A stretch of 64,000 nt of DNA from the NCBI RefSeq assembly GCF_002775205.1, contig NC_036456.1:16519463-16583462 (forward strand), read 5' to 3'. The stretch comes from Xiphophorus maculatus. Lineage: Eukaryota; Chordata; Actinopteri; Cyprinodontiformes; Poeciliidae. Of the stretch, positions 1 to 26,400 are shown piece after piece. Position 1 is the stretch's first letter. Each line of letters begins with the position of its first letter. The position numbers and the translations under genes were made by a program. Under the pieces are notes generated by a model. The model saw nothing but the letters and a program-made list of their open reading frames with translations. It was not told the DNA's origin and made no database searches.

Positions 1-14
1 GAGACCATAGGGAG

Positions 15-252
15 AAGGAGGCAACAGTGGTAAGAATTTGTCTAGCAACCAACGGGTTTCTGGTTCGAGTCCCCTGTCTGTTGTTGTGTTCTTTGGCAAA
101 ACACTTCAGAGGTCAGATGTGCATGGCAACCTCACTACTGTCAGACAGACCTGGCAATAATGTGAATGGGTGGATGACAGAATGTAGCGTGAAGCACTTT
201 CAAGTCCTCTGGTCTTGAGAAAGCACTTCACAAGTACAGGCCAGTTACCATA
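15..252 (+). repeat. tRNA-derived SINE remnant
   Basis: A pol III B-box, GGTTCGAGTCC, lies at 62-72 with an A-box-like stretch about 35 nt before it. The tail (AAAACACTTCAGAGG, GTGAATGGGTGGATGACAG, ending ACAGGCCAGTTACCA) is the 3' core typical of widespread teleost SINEs. The copy is diverged and its exact 5' end is not defined. Confidence 0.6.
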
Positions 253-2784
253 TGGGTTTTTCCCTGACAATAATGTCAGTGACTTTACATTATTTAATAA
301 ATCAGAAACAAGGAATAAGAGTTTTTAGATTGAATCAGCTGTAAATACATTTTGGAAAATGCTTATTTGTCTTCTTTTGGTGTCCTGCAGGCATTTCAGG
401 CATACCACAAGACAGTTACAGTGTGTAAAAATGGGACCCAATCAGCACAGATGATTAAATTTTATTGACTATTTCAAAAAACTGTCCAACTATTAAGAAC
501 TTTCTTTATGTTTACAACTACCATATTTATCAAGTTGTCTAAATATATATATTTTTAATGTACATTTAAAAATATAAATGTTTTTCATCCACTATTTGGA
601 AATGATACAAGAGAATTTCTCAATAAATAAACAACATTTTGAGATCATTATTATGAGTGAGAATTCAAACATTTCTGTGGGCCCTCTGCTGGTCTAAAGG
701 CTCTAAGTAGTCTTTTCCTTCACTTCTGCCTTGGGCCACCTGGAAGTCAGGATGATGCAACTCATAATCAGCACACACAAACACCCCCCCACACACACAC
801 ACAGACACACACATATAGCTAAAGATACAGAAAAGTTTAGACTCACTCCAACCTGATCAGTTCAAACTTTTACTGGCTGAAATTCTCTTCTGCCCAGCAC
901 TGTTCCACGTGAACTCACCAGTACTCAGTACATGCAGCTGTTTTCACATGGATACACTCCTCAGTTGCATAAATTGAATAAATGTTGATTTATTCAAGCT
1001 GTTTCTTTAAATGTCTGAATGATAAAGAACACATTAAATAAACCAAATATTGGTGGTGACATTTGCATACGATGTTTGACTCTCCGTGTAATTTTGACCA
1101 TGTATGGATTAGATCAAATGCCTCTAAAAATGTACAACTGTGCACCCATTACTTGTTTTTAAAAGTCACAGGAGTTATATGTTTTCTGAACATTTAACAC
1201 AAAGAAAAATTGATTCAGTTTAATCAATGAAAAAAAAGAAACTAAAACATTTATAATTAATGCCTAAGGTGAGCTTAATTAAATAACTGATGGTGTCACA
1301 TTTATACTACTAAGACCATAATAATATAAGTTATGAAAAAAGTACAATGTGAATGACCAAATTTTGTTCCTAATATAAAATATTGATCATAATTTAACAA
1401 TTTTTCAAGAATAAAATATGTATGAAATTCATATTTTCAGACAGTCAAGCTAAATATTTTCAATTGATGCAACTCAAGGATTGACAGAAGGTAATTTTAA
1501 AGGATGCTGCTCAGCTTATCGCTTTTAATGTTTTCCATGTGCTGAATTTTTGGAAAATAAATATGTTAAAGCAGCTCTTACCCAAATAAACTTCTTGATG
1601 TAATTTTTTTTTTAAATGTAGTCTTGAAGAGCTTCAAATCCCACTTCCAGTGTCTAAAATTATAAAGTGAAGAATAACCTGTCAAAACAAACAATCATTG
1701 CTATTGACACAGATAATTACACAGCTCAGACACTGCTCACGGGCTGAATAAAAGTGAATAAGCAGTTCATTTCCTATTGTTGGGAGATTGATGGGGATGA
1801 TTAAGAAGAAGTGAGAGTCACAACAAAGTCATCATGCTCTAATATTCAGGATATTTTAGGATGCTGTGAATTTCCCACCTTGGAGTCTGTCTCTTTGTCA
1901 CAGGCTGTTAAATGCATCTCCAATTATCTGTGAAATAGCTGTGGCAGGCAGAGCTTGCAGTAAGCGAATGGATTAGGTAGTAATCACATGAATGCAAACT
2001 GCAGTTTAAAAAAAATAAATCAGAAAGCAAAGCTAAAAGTGTCTTATTTTGTTCTATTTTTTTACCGTTTGAAAGCTTGCATCTGTTAAGAATATGGAAA
2101 TCTGATCTACAGGGGATGAGTACTGCAGCAGCACACCAGGCATCAGAAACTGTTACTATTTCCTGACGGTATTTTAGTTGCGTGTGATTTTCTTTCTCTC
2201 CTTTTTTGACACTACAGTTCTCACATTTGTTCTAAACACACAAGGTGAGGCAAATGGAAGAAGCTAGCTGCAGGACAATTAGTGAAGAAGACACCTATCA
2301 GAGGCTCCAAAAGGCTTGAGGCTGGGACGAAGGCTTGTCTTTTTGCAGGACAACAACAAAGCATACAGCCGTATATGCAATAAAATGGAAAGAATATTCA
2401 TGTGTTAAAATACTACGGTCCAGGTCCAGATTTAAATCCAGTTGATTATCTGTAGCAGGACTTCAATTCAGTGCCCCACCCTTTGTCCGACACCCACATT
2501 ACACCACACCCTATTTTGTTATTCTTCCTCAAAGTTGAGGAAGAGAATACATCTTGAGAATTGAGAATACATCTTGACGCCTAATGTAACACCAGCCATA
2601 AAAAGGCTCAGCTTTGAACGGGAACAATGTTGTAGTGGTAGTTGAACTCTTTTGTCAGACCAACATGACAGTAAAATGTAACTTTTTACCGTTTCAAAAA
2701 AATTCTTCATCAGATACCCAAACATTTAGGAAACAGCACAAGAATCAAATATTACTTATCATAAATTACACATTTTTGTTTCAG
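253..2784. other. AT-rich intergenic sequence
   Basis: No gene, long open frame or RNA gene is supported. It contains a short (CA)n run near 787-815 and several A/T homopolymers. An exon candidate starts at its right edge. Confidence 0.5.
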
Positions 2785-2995
2785 GGTTTCTGGTTCTTTA
2801 TTCCTTGTCACAATCGACTGGTCGCCACACTTCCTGTTGCCAAAACTAAATCTGACTGCAGCCGCAGGACATCCATCCCATGCTGGGGACGTTGGTGGAG
2901 CAAGAGCTTGTGGCCGGCCGATAAGCTGAGAGGCCACGCTGGAGGTCAGCGCATGTCCGTGCCGTACAGTCAGATCGCTATTAAGATTGGAGAAG
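2785..2995 (+). other. Unassigned exon candidate
   Basis: A 211-nt G+C-rich block in AT-rich surroundings is bounded by a good acceptor (TTTTTGTTTCAG) and a donor (AGAAG then GTGGGT). One plus-strand frame is open right across it, containing RMSVPYSQIAIKIGEG, but I recognise no protein family. It could be a lncRNA exon, part of an unknown gene or a repeat relic. Confidence 0.22.
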
Positions 2996-5980
2996 GTGGG
3001 TCAGTGTGATAAGAGCTGACAAGACCTATTGATGTGACATCAGTGATGGGACACCGGCTACAGATGCCTCAGCCTATTTCCAGCAGGAGATTTTCAGGGT
3101 TAAACTGATTTCAGAGATCAGAATATTTAGGATGCATTTTCTGCTGGTTGTCAAAGTAGGATAGTAACTTTAACCTAGGGCATTTAAATCTATTACTATT
3201 TCAGAGAACCGAAATAAAGTTCAATAAATCTTAGAAATAACTAAATCAAAAAACTATTGTAACTCGAGTGTGTTGGAAGCACCATCACTCTTGATCAAGT
3301 CTGCCATCCAACAAGAAACCTCACACCACTTAGCTTCTTAAAACAACATATCACCAATCCAAAATAAAAATGGTTACGCTTGCCGCCCTCCATCAGTCAG
3401 GCCTTTTAGAGCCAAACAGAAAAATAGGATTTTTTAGATAAAGATGTGATGTGTAGGTTTTGAGGGACTGGTAGCACCCAACAACATTTTTTAAAGTGAC
3501 AAAACTGAACTATACTCAAGAAAAATATGACATTATGTCAACACTAACTACAATGCCTTTCAAAAGTATTCATTCTCAGACTTTTTTTATGTATATATTT
3601 TGAAACATTACAAACTTCATTATATTTTATTTGCATTGTAAGTTATAAACAAACACAAATCAATGCATAGTTTATTCCTTCATCTATTCTCATCACTTGT
3701 GCTTTTGATTCCTTTCCTTAGATAGATGTTCCTTTTTGTTTGCTTGTCTTTAAAACAGTGGTTGAATTATGCCAGCAGCTAGCTGATGGCTACACGAAGG
3801 GAAACTTGCTGAGGCACATTTATCCAAACATCAGTTTGGATGAATGTATGCGAATGCAATTACAAACAAGTATGAATTAAAGAGAAGCTACATTGAAACA
3901 GAGGGAAATCTCAAACTCAGCCACACATGTATGCATATTAGTGTTTGCAAACCTCTCAGAGGAAGTATAATCTAAATATCTTTGGACCGAAATACCTTGG
4001 TAGATACTAGTGTTGACATTTTTCCTCCTGTGAAGCAATTCTTTAAAAAAGATCTCAGTCAGATTCTGTTATACATTTTGAATGAGCTGAAATGTTCCAC
4101 ATCACAGGCAGGATATAACAGACTATTCTATTTTCCTCAGTGCAGGTTCACCTTACTTGACAAAAGCACAGATATTTGGACAAAATCCACAATCACATAT
4201 TCACTGCATCAGACATACATTCCTAAAAATGTATTTTCCAACTAACTGGCTTCCTCCTATCATTTATATGCATGCAAACAATCAAAAACTAGGCAATTAC
4301 TTCTGAGAACTTTAATGGCAAGCTGCTATCATCTAAATTTATTAGTTCAGCTCCCATCTGGGTGACGGACTTAAAGCTGGAACAAAATAAAAAAAAGATA
4401 GAAAAAAGCCTTGGTGCAGATTGCCAAATCAGCTGCATGGCACAGGTCCCATGCTGTGTACGTGCTACGCTCCCCCCCACTCCTCTCCACCTCACTCCAA
4501 AGCTGAATTCCCTCTTTTTCCTCGCCTCTATTTTATATTGGTGATTAAAAATAGCAAGCGGCCTCCTGCAGAATAAGCAGTTCATGCATTCTGGGTTTGA
4601 TGCTGCGTTTGCCTGGAGAGGCCAGCTGTCACCTGCATGTAGGAGTGGGACTCACTGCTGATTTCCCAAAACACACCGCGCTCTGGACTTTGGCCACAAG
4701 ACGACCCGGGCGTGTTTATGGATTCTACTTTTTTTGACAGGGAAACTTCTGCTATTCTGAGGAAGTCCTACTGCACGTTTAGTTTAAAACATGATAAAAT
4801 TGATGTTCTACATGAAGTGTGCAATTTATTCATTCACAAGAAAGAGAATTGAAAGAAGAAAATATTTTCCTCTCAAGGCTAAGAGTCAATTAAATTAAAT
4901 GTTTATTAAAAAATTTAAGTTTTTCGGTTTTAAAGAGCAATTTGGACCTCAGCTTTAGCACAATTATTGATGACCCTTGTAAAATTGTTTAAAAAGGAAA
5001 AAAAAAAGTTGAGTTAATATTTTAATGCATTTACATAATGTCAAACTAAAAAACAAAACAAAGAAAATTGAAAAATAAAGATGTGAAGAAGAACAGGAAG
5101 GTCAAACTGTCACCCTCAGGTTCCAAGAACACAATCCCTACAGCATGATGTTGCCTTCATTGTGGCTTTCATGTTTTTTATGCTTTAAAACAGGTTTTCT
5201 TTTTAAAAATGCCTTTTTATGACCAGCAGGACTGAGACATACAACCGTTTATCTTTCTTTTAGGAGAATATATTTTTTAATGTATATTTTTATCATAGTA
5301 TTTCTTTGAAATTACTTTTGTAATGGGTCATTAATGAATACTGGGTCGTGTGCAATAACAACCCTTGGGTTTCAAAGGATGTTCTTCCTCCATGTCATCC
5401 GTTAAAGTATGTTTGGCTTGAGATTATTATATTTTTTAATAAGGAAGAAAACAATAGAACAAATAGATGCCAACTTTCTGTACTGCAAATGAGTGCAACC
5501 AAATAATATGGCAGCTTTTTATGAATTTCTATTCATAAATATTAAATATTTTGACACATAAGGCACATCCAAATACATCAAAAAAATAGGCAAGATTTAG
5601 ACAAACAAATATTAATAGTATTAAGGTGAAACAAGGAATTCAAAAGTATCCATCACACATACAGTTCAAATTTTGGCACTTCACCAATTTGAAATCACTT
5701 TTGGAAGTAACCCCCCTCAAAAATGCAGCACTTTTATTGGCATTCCTTATCTTTGATAAAAAATAAAGCAAACAACTGGGATTATCTCCTCACAGGGGAA
5801 CGCAACAAGAGAATATAGGATACACAAGCTGATCACTTGTTATTTTTTCTGCAGGGCATCGAGTTTGCAGCTCTACTGATTGGAAGATTTTTTGCTTTAG
5901 AGCAACACAAGCTAGTCTAGATGCAGAGTGCACCTCTGGCTTTGTCAGCAGCATCTGGGGGGGAAGAGAGTTTTCTCAGT
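2996..5980. other. AT-rich intergenic sequence downstream of ccdc149
   Basis: No gene found. A short Tc1-like terminal fragment (AAAAGTATTCATTCTC) lies near 3558-3625. Small open frames here show no codon bias or recognisable domain. Confidence 0.45.
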
Positions 5981-5986
5981 TTTATT
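5981..5986 (-). terminator. Candidate polyadenylation signal of ccdc149
   Basis: AATAAA on the minus strand about 140 nt past the ccdc149 stop codon. A second AATAAA lies at 5733-5738. Which is used cannot be told from sequence alone. Confidence 0.4.
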
Positions 5987-6125
5987 GACTGAAAGCGAGC
6001 TGCTCAGTGTGGAAGAAAGTTAATGAGCAGAGGCTAAGCAGTGGGAATCCAACTAGGGATGATTAATGTAATCATCAATAACGACGACAAGGACTTAGAG
6101 AAGTTTCCCCCATCTTTTCATGACA

Positions 6126-19422
<13,297 letters not shown>

Positions 19423-19700
19423 TACTGTAAAATGTAGAAATGTCAGGATACAGGATGAACACCGCTCACTCGCCTCCTCCTTCGTTTGTTTATCCTGCAA
19501 CGTCACTTTTTGCCTCAGCTGTCAAAATGAAACCACTTCCGGTAGAACCGTCAAAATAAAATGACGCTTTTTTTCATCAAGGGCGGAAATTTCATTATTC
19601 AGAGTACAATAGACACGGGGAGATTTCTTAATTTCGTAAGAGCATTTTTTGAGGGCGGAGGGTCGGCAAAGTCATCGTGAAATGTAACGTCAAATGTGCA
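19423..19700 (-). promoter_or_regulatory. Probable ccdc149 5' UTR and promoter region
   Basis: This stretch lies immediately upstream of the ccdc149 start codon at 19422 and is richer in G+C and CpG than its surroundings. No TATA box is obvious, so the transcription start is not fixed. The assignment is by position only. Confidence 0.35.
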
Positions 19701-20139
19701 GACTGAACCTCATCATCACTGCACAGAGTACAGTGAAAGATTTGGAAGCGCAACAAGCAGGACTTTATAATTGTCCTCTTTATTCATGCATGACTTGTAG
19801 AGGACCACTTTCGCAATATTTACTAACAAAGGAGGTAATTTTACGGAAAGTAAGGCCATTTTCCTGGTCCTCAGTTTGTTTGTTTTTTTGCATTTCTATT
19901 GTTCTCTGCTAATTAGATTGAGAGAAATTGTTAAGTTTGGTTAAAGTGTAAGGAATAGACTGGGTTAGAAAAAATGTCTGGATTAGGCATAAATTAAGTT
20001 ATTAAAATGAAAGGAAGTCAAAGTCCTCAATCTGCGTAAAACTGCGTGTTTTACGTGTGTGTGTGTTTGTGTGTATTTTCACATTTTTCTATGAAAATGA
20101 AACCAAAGTTGTTGTCGTCGTTGTTGTTCTTCTTCTTTA

Positions 20140-20560
20140 GATTTTAGCGGCAGCTTACATCCATTATTGTTGCATTACTGCCATCTATTGGATCCTAATA
20201 TCTATACCTCAAATTCTCATAATGATCCCAGTATTTTTTTAAAAACGAAAAATCTTCTTTTTCACCTCAATACTATTTAACTGATCAGCCACATTCTCAA
20301 ATTTCAATTCCCTATTAAAACATAATTCCGTTTTCAATAATCTTTTTTGATCTACATATTTTCTGCAACAAATAAAAACATGTTTTATCGTTTCCACAGC
20401 ATCACACATAGACCAGTAAGATGTTTCCCCATCTTAAAAAGAGTTCCATTTAAAAATCTGTGACCGGTTCTTTTTCTATTTATAATTATCCCCTCCCTCC
20501 TGTTTTGAAACCAAAGTTGAGCGCAACACCCACATTTATTATGTAATGTGCTGATGTCAA
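20140..20560. repeat. Possible degraded retroelement fragment
   Basis: Text such as ATTTTAGCGGCAGCTTACAT and TGCATTACTGCCATCTATTG recalls a dispersed fish repeat, possibly a LINE fragment. No reverse transcriptase motif remains, so the class is uncertain. Confidence 0.3.
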
Positions 20561-20919
20561 AAGGGTGGAGCAAGAACGCAGAATAAACCCAGGTGAATAT
20601 ACAGGAAGCAGTGTATTGACACGTTTGACGGCTAGATTGCGTAAGTTGTCTTTTTACGATTTTATTTGAAATGTTGCCTAGTAAAATTATGACATGTTTA
20701 CCTGAGATTTGGTTACATGGAAAACCAAATCTCATTTTTGCCTAATGTTATTGTTCTTATTATTATTAGTAGTAGTAGTAGTACGCTGAATGTTTGATTT
20801 TTGAGGGCGTAGCATACAGGGCATTTTACATGGTAGGCCAGTGCACTTTTGGGTCAGTATACGTGGCCTATATTTATGACAACATCTTGAATTGAAGTCT
20901 CCATACAACTCAATGGTAA

Positions 20920-21110
20920 ATCTGACGTCATTTCGACTAGTCAGAATGTAATTAGAGATATCTCAAATAGGTATTTTGTCTAGTCAAAATATAATTAGAG
21001 ATATCTTAAATCGCTAAAACGTCCAGTCATAAGACAATTTGAGATATCGGGAATGTAAGGGCGGCAAAACCGAATTTATGTTAAAACGGCTTGCCATATT
21101 AGCACGTTTT
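20920..21110. repeat. Short repeat family with GATATCT/ACTAGT words, copy 1
   Basis: The unit ACTAGTCAGAATGTAATTAG followed by AGATATCT occurs twice within 60 bp, then ACCGAATTTATGTTAAAACG. The same right-hand text reappears beyond the hAT element at 22845-22880, so at least two copies of one family lie here. Confidence 0.55.
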
Positions 21111-21622
21111 TCGATCATTTCCTGACGTTTCTTTCTTACCGCTCGGTTTTGTGACGTCAGTGCCTGTATGGCAGACCCCTAGAACACAAAACTGATAATG
21201 TGATGGAGATGGGCACCAGCATCCCACTTGGGATAAATGTGTAAGATAATGAATGGATGGATTTAAAAAATAAAAATGTCAAAGATGTTTGAGAAAGGCA
21301 TCACTTTGGAATTTGTTGATAGTTGCACGATTAGCCTTTTTTTTTTTTTTTTTTAAAGTGGATTGTGTTTGGCTGAAGAGAATAAATTGAAAATCCTTTG
21401 CAGACTTCTGAAGCACAACGTTTTCATTCTCCACATATCCCATAATGCTGAGCTATTGTGGCTATTTTGTGCAGGACAATGGAAATTGTCAGAGGCAGCA
21501 CACTGGAGCAATCATTAATTAAGATATCTAAAAATGTAATTTTAACTAGTTATGATCATGCTAGTGTCACCCTTCAAATGACAAATCTGGTTATGTCAAA
21601 ATGCATTTTTAGATATCTAGAA

Positions 21623-22818
21623 CAGTGGTTCTTAACATGGGTTCGATTGAACCCCAGGGGTTCGATGAGTCGGTCTCAGGGGTTCAGCGGAGCCTCTGCC
21701 GCGGAGGTAAAGACACACTTGTGTAAAGTAGTGATGACACGCCCCGCTTGTCATCAAGCTGCAGTAAGCCATCACTTACTGCAGAGGATCATGTTACATT
21801 GCTCGGCCAATCAGGGCTACGGGGAATTTAGTGCACGCAGTATCAGCGGCTGTCGTAGTTGTACGTCGCGTGGTTTTTTTCTTAATATTTTAATCCATAC
21901 TAAATATGTCGAGCAAAAAAAGAAGAAAATGAACAGACTTTGCTCTGAAGATGCACTTGCCAAGGTGAAGCCACGCCTCTCTGAAATGGTCTCCCAAAAA
22001 CAAACAGCAGGAGTCACACTGATTTGTAATTTGTGCAAAACTTTATTCTGGCCCCCAAAAGTATTTAGTGGATTCAAAATGACAAAAAAAACCTAATTAA
22101 ATTTAAAATTTAAAAAATTAAGAATTTTTTTTTAATTCTTTGAAAAAAATCCAAATTTATTTTTAATAAGTAAAATAGTAAAAAAAATATTTTGGGAGCT
22201 GAAATTCTTATATGGGGCCGAAATATTTTTTGGGGGGTGTTGAGACGTTTACTCCAGACACGCACCATACATGCACGCACACTCAACGACGGACACAAAG
22301 ATTCTGCACAAAAGCCTTTTGTTTCATACGGACACTTTCTGTAGAAACGAAACTTAACTTTAGCTCATCGTCTGACCACTAGGCAGTGACGTAACACACC
22401 AGCAGACCAGGAGGCGGACTTTAGGATATAAGCAAGGTGTCTTACGTGTTTGAGCAGATGCTGTATAGATTCGGGCCTTTACACTTGACATCCACATAAG
22501 CCTGTAAGGGTAAGCGTCTCTTTCTTTTTAGCGCTAAAAAGAATAAAAAAAAGTAAAGTCTGATTATTCTGTGTTAGCTGATTTCCTGTTCGTGTGCTCA
22601 CACGTTTTGGGTCCGTCGAGTTTAAATCACAACAGGGGCCAGAATAAAGTAATACCGTAACTTCATGCACGACTCATTTTGTTCACCAGCAAAAAAACAT
22701 ATACCTATGTCTTGAATTTGGAAAAAATATATATTTTATTTATCACTAAAGAAGGGTTCGGTGAATGTGCATATGAAACTGATGGGTTCGGTACCTCAAA
22801 AAAGGTTAAGAACCACTG
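21623..22818. mobile_element. Non-autonomous hAT transposon with exact 8-bp target duplication
   Basis: Left end CAGTGGTTCTTAACATGGGT and right end AAGGTTAAGAACCACTG are inverted repeats. Both sides are flanked by ATCTAGAA (21615-21622 and 22819-22826), an exact 8-bp target-site duplication as made by hAT transposases. The 1196-bp body holds only a short open stretch beginning MSSKKRRKMNRLCSEDAL, so no complete transposase is present. The intact duplication suggests a fairly recent insertion. Confidence 0.85.
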
Positions 22819-23499
22819 ATCTAGAATGTAATGGATAGTTAACAAAACCGATTTTATGTTAAAACGGCCTGCCATACTACAAGGAAAGCCGAAGACGCAG
22901 AATCGAAACCGAGAGAGATAATGTGCTGGAAAAAAGGGTAGGGTTAGGGTAAGAGAATCTGCAGGGAGAGGCTGCCAAATGTGTGAAAATTACATATTTT
23001 CACAGAACTGGGCCGTAAAGACTCATTGAAAAAGTTGGATAAGGGTCACACAGGGGCAGAAATTTGGATTTGTGTTGCACTTGCCTGTTGTATGAATATA
23101 GCCATAGAAACTGGGTGTGTTGGTGTTCTGCGTGTCGCTGGAGGCAAACACATTTTTCCCAGACTGTTTGGTCAGCATTGGTAAATTATTCAAAATATTA
23201 AATTATAGTATGACAGACAGCAATATTAGGCTATTTGTGTTATAATATGTGCTTTTTTTATCATTAAATATCATGATTTAACTTCTAGGTTAAATGCTTC
23301 TTATAGTTTCTTGTTTTTGTGTTTAATTGCTATTTTTATTCAGCTTTTATTTCTACTTGAAAAATCGTTGCTCACTTTATCAGTGTTTAGATTTCTTTGT
23401 GTCTCTATTGCGCACATGAAATGTATAACTTTAATTAACTACAACATTGACAGTTTTATAACAGCTGTCTCTTTTCTACAGGTTATCTGGAACAGAAAC

Positions 23500-26400
23500 A
23501 TGGATAATATCCAGCAGGTCCCACAAATGACACATCAAGTGATAAAATGTATTGAAGAGGACGACTTAACAAATCTTAAAAAGTTACTGCGAGAAAACCC
23601 TATAAATGCTCTTTATCCGTATAGTAAACTAAATGATAATGTAACCCCTCTGACTGCTGCTGTTGTAAACCATAACATGCGTTTGTGTAAATACCTTCTA
23701 GAACAAGGTTCAGAACCAAATATTCCCTCGTCAAATATGTGGACACCTTTGCATTATGTCTCACAAGCCAAAGCTCCAATTGGTTTTGTAGAAAAACTTC
23801 TTAAAGCGAAAGCAGATCCAAATGGGTGGAGGCCCGGGGTACTTGTTATGCCTACACCACTACAAATTGCTGCCAGTAAGGAAAGAGACGATGTTGTCGA
23901 AATGCTCCTCTCTGCTAAAGCAATGTCATCGTTGTTACCAATAACAGATCTCGACAGTTTGAAAATCAACAAAAACATAGCTCGAATTGTTCATAAATTA
24001 GGATCTAAAGGAAATGTCTGGTCCAAAATCTATTATGTTGGGATTGCAAAATTACTCTCAAATGTAAGGCGGTTTTATGACAGTCCAACCAAAGCATCAC
24101 CATTAAGAAAAAGAAATCGAGTCAGCAAAAGGTGGAATGAGAAACTTGAAAAACTCGTAAGCATTGATGAAAGCAAAGTGACAAGAATAGGGGGCATTAT
24201 TTATGTAAATAATGAAGAATTTTACATAGCAAAGGGAAGTGATGGAACTGTAGTACTCATAGGACTGAGAGATGATGGCACAGAAGTTGCAATTAAAAAA
24301 ATATCTAAAAGCAACTATAAAACTCTGAAAAATGAGAAAACAATCTATCAAGATCCAAATATATATCATCACTCTATTGTACGATACATTGATTATTTAG
24401 AGGATGAAAATTTTGGATATCTTGCTCTCCAGCTTTATGAGTACACTTTGGAAGAACACATCAGTGCTGGTAGTATTAGTGCCCTCCAGAGAAAGATACT
24501 TGTCTTAGAGCTTCTTGAAAGCTTAAAAGTGCTTCACTGTCAAAATCCTCAGATTCTCCACCGTGATCTAAAGCCACAGAACGTTTTAATCGGTAAGAAC
24601 ATTCAAGATTTTATCTTTGTAATGCTCATGCTGTAGATCAGTTTCTCATATTGACATGATATAACAATGCTGAGTAGTCTGGACTGTTGTTCTTTGTCTA
24701 TATTGGTTATTATTGTTTGTTCCTCATAGTAATAGCGACCAATAAATAGGATAATTCTTTAGGTTTGCAAATAATATAAGCAGATATTTATCAAGTTAGA
24801 AAACTAGTTCTATAGTATACCATACAGACTTTGCACTACATTATCATCTCACTATTCATTTCCTGTAGCTGACCATTATGTCAAAATTCCCTGTAAGAAT
24901 ACTTCTTTATTTTAATCTTCAGAACTGAAATCATAATATATCTTCCACACTACTCCCTTTTCATGATTTGTCCTCCAGATGTTAAGGGGAAATTAAGATT
25001 GGCTGATTTTGGGCTAAGTCGACGCTTACCCAAAGACCAAACAATAGCTGCAGGAACAAAGAGCTGGAAAGCCAGAGAGACTCTAGAGGAGGGGTGCATT
25101 GTGTCATACAAGTCAACCACTGATGTACAGGTGAGTTTTCCTGCAACACCTATTGGTCTATTGACAATGTAAATAAAAATAGTTCTAATGTTTTGTTACC
25201 TTTTAAGGCTGCAGGGATGCTGATGTATTATATCCTGTCTGGAGGAAAACACCCATTCAACGTCAGCAAATCCTTTCAGCTGGAATCAAACATTGATGAA
25301 GGGAAGTACAGTTTGGATGATGTTCAGGATGTTGTGGCAAAAGATCTTATTGAATGGATGATCAACAAAGAACCAACAGACAGACCTAGAGTTGAACAAT
25401 GCCTGAGTCACCCCTTCTTTTGGCCATATGTGAAGTAAGACTACAACACAAATCTATTTATTTATTCTTACACATTCTAAATAAAATTGAGCATATATTC
25501 TGTTTTCACTTTGACTTTCCCTAAATGTAACCTAAATTGTGACATTATGCCATCAGAGCTAGTTTACACGATGAAACACGCTGCTATATTGTTATATTCT
25601 GTACACCTTTGCTCTTTTCTTTTATTCCACATGTTTTAGCACTTAATTAAAGATATTTTCATGTCTCTTTACAGAAAAGTTGAATACCTGAAAAAAGTTG
25701 GTAACAGAAAGGACGTGGCAAAATATCAAAATGCAGACCAGGAACTTATTGACTCGCTTGAAAAATATGCAACTCATGGAGCTTTCTCACAGTGGAAGAA
25801 AAAGGTGAGTGCTGTACAAAAAAATATCTCAATATCTCTAGTTAGTCATAGATATGACTAACTAAGTCTATGATATTTAAGTACTAAACTTGATATGATA
25901 AATATCAACTGCCCTGGGATACCAGCACCTCATTAAATGTGGATATTTTTGCACTATTTCAATGTTGAATGTTGTGATTTGAGAATGTGAAAATTTGTGA
26001 GAAAAGAAATCCATGTGAAGACAGAAAATTTATGCCATTTTTTCTGTTTTTCTTTACTTTCTTTCTTGAGTTTCCACAAGAACTGGTTCAAAAGATGGAT
26101 GGCAAGAAAAAAATCTACCCTAACACCATTCTGGGATTGCTGCGTTTCATACGCAATATGCTTGAGCACTAGTAAGTTAAGCTGATACAAATATTATGTA
26201 GACCTCCCTTTTAGGTGCAAAAACTTATTAAATTACGGTAGTAAAGATCCGCTTTGTCTTTTGTGTTCATTATTTTTTTACATTTGCATGTATGAGTGAC
26301 TTTATGCATCAATGGCTCAGACATTGGTTGATGTTGCATAATAATAGCAGGAGCTGCAACATAAACACAAAAGTTGTTAGAATAAGAACAATATAAACAG

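Noticed and set aside
27-90. Possible tRNA gene from the B-box GGTTCGAGTCC
   Set aside because: No cloverleaf with paired acceptor stem could be drawn, and the downstream tail is that of a SINE.
21458-22096. 212-codon open frame on the plus strand
   Set aside because: It runs from flanking repeat into the hAT element across its terminal repeat, so it is a chance fusion and not a gene; only the stretch after MSSKKRRK may be a transposase remnant.
22936-22954. GGGTAGGGTTAGGGTAAG as an interstitial telomere repeat
   Set aside because: Fewer than three imperfect units, too short to mean anything.
26071-26090. Alternative acceptor after TTTCCACAAG for the fifth KEN-gene exon
   Set aside because: It breaks the reading phase; the acceptor ending at 26070 keeps the frame and the FPQELVQKM block.
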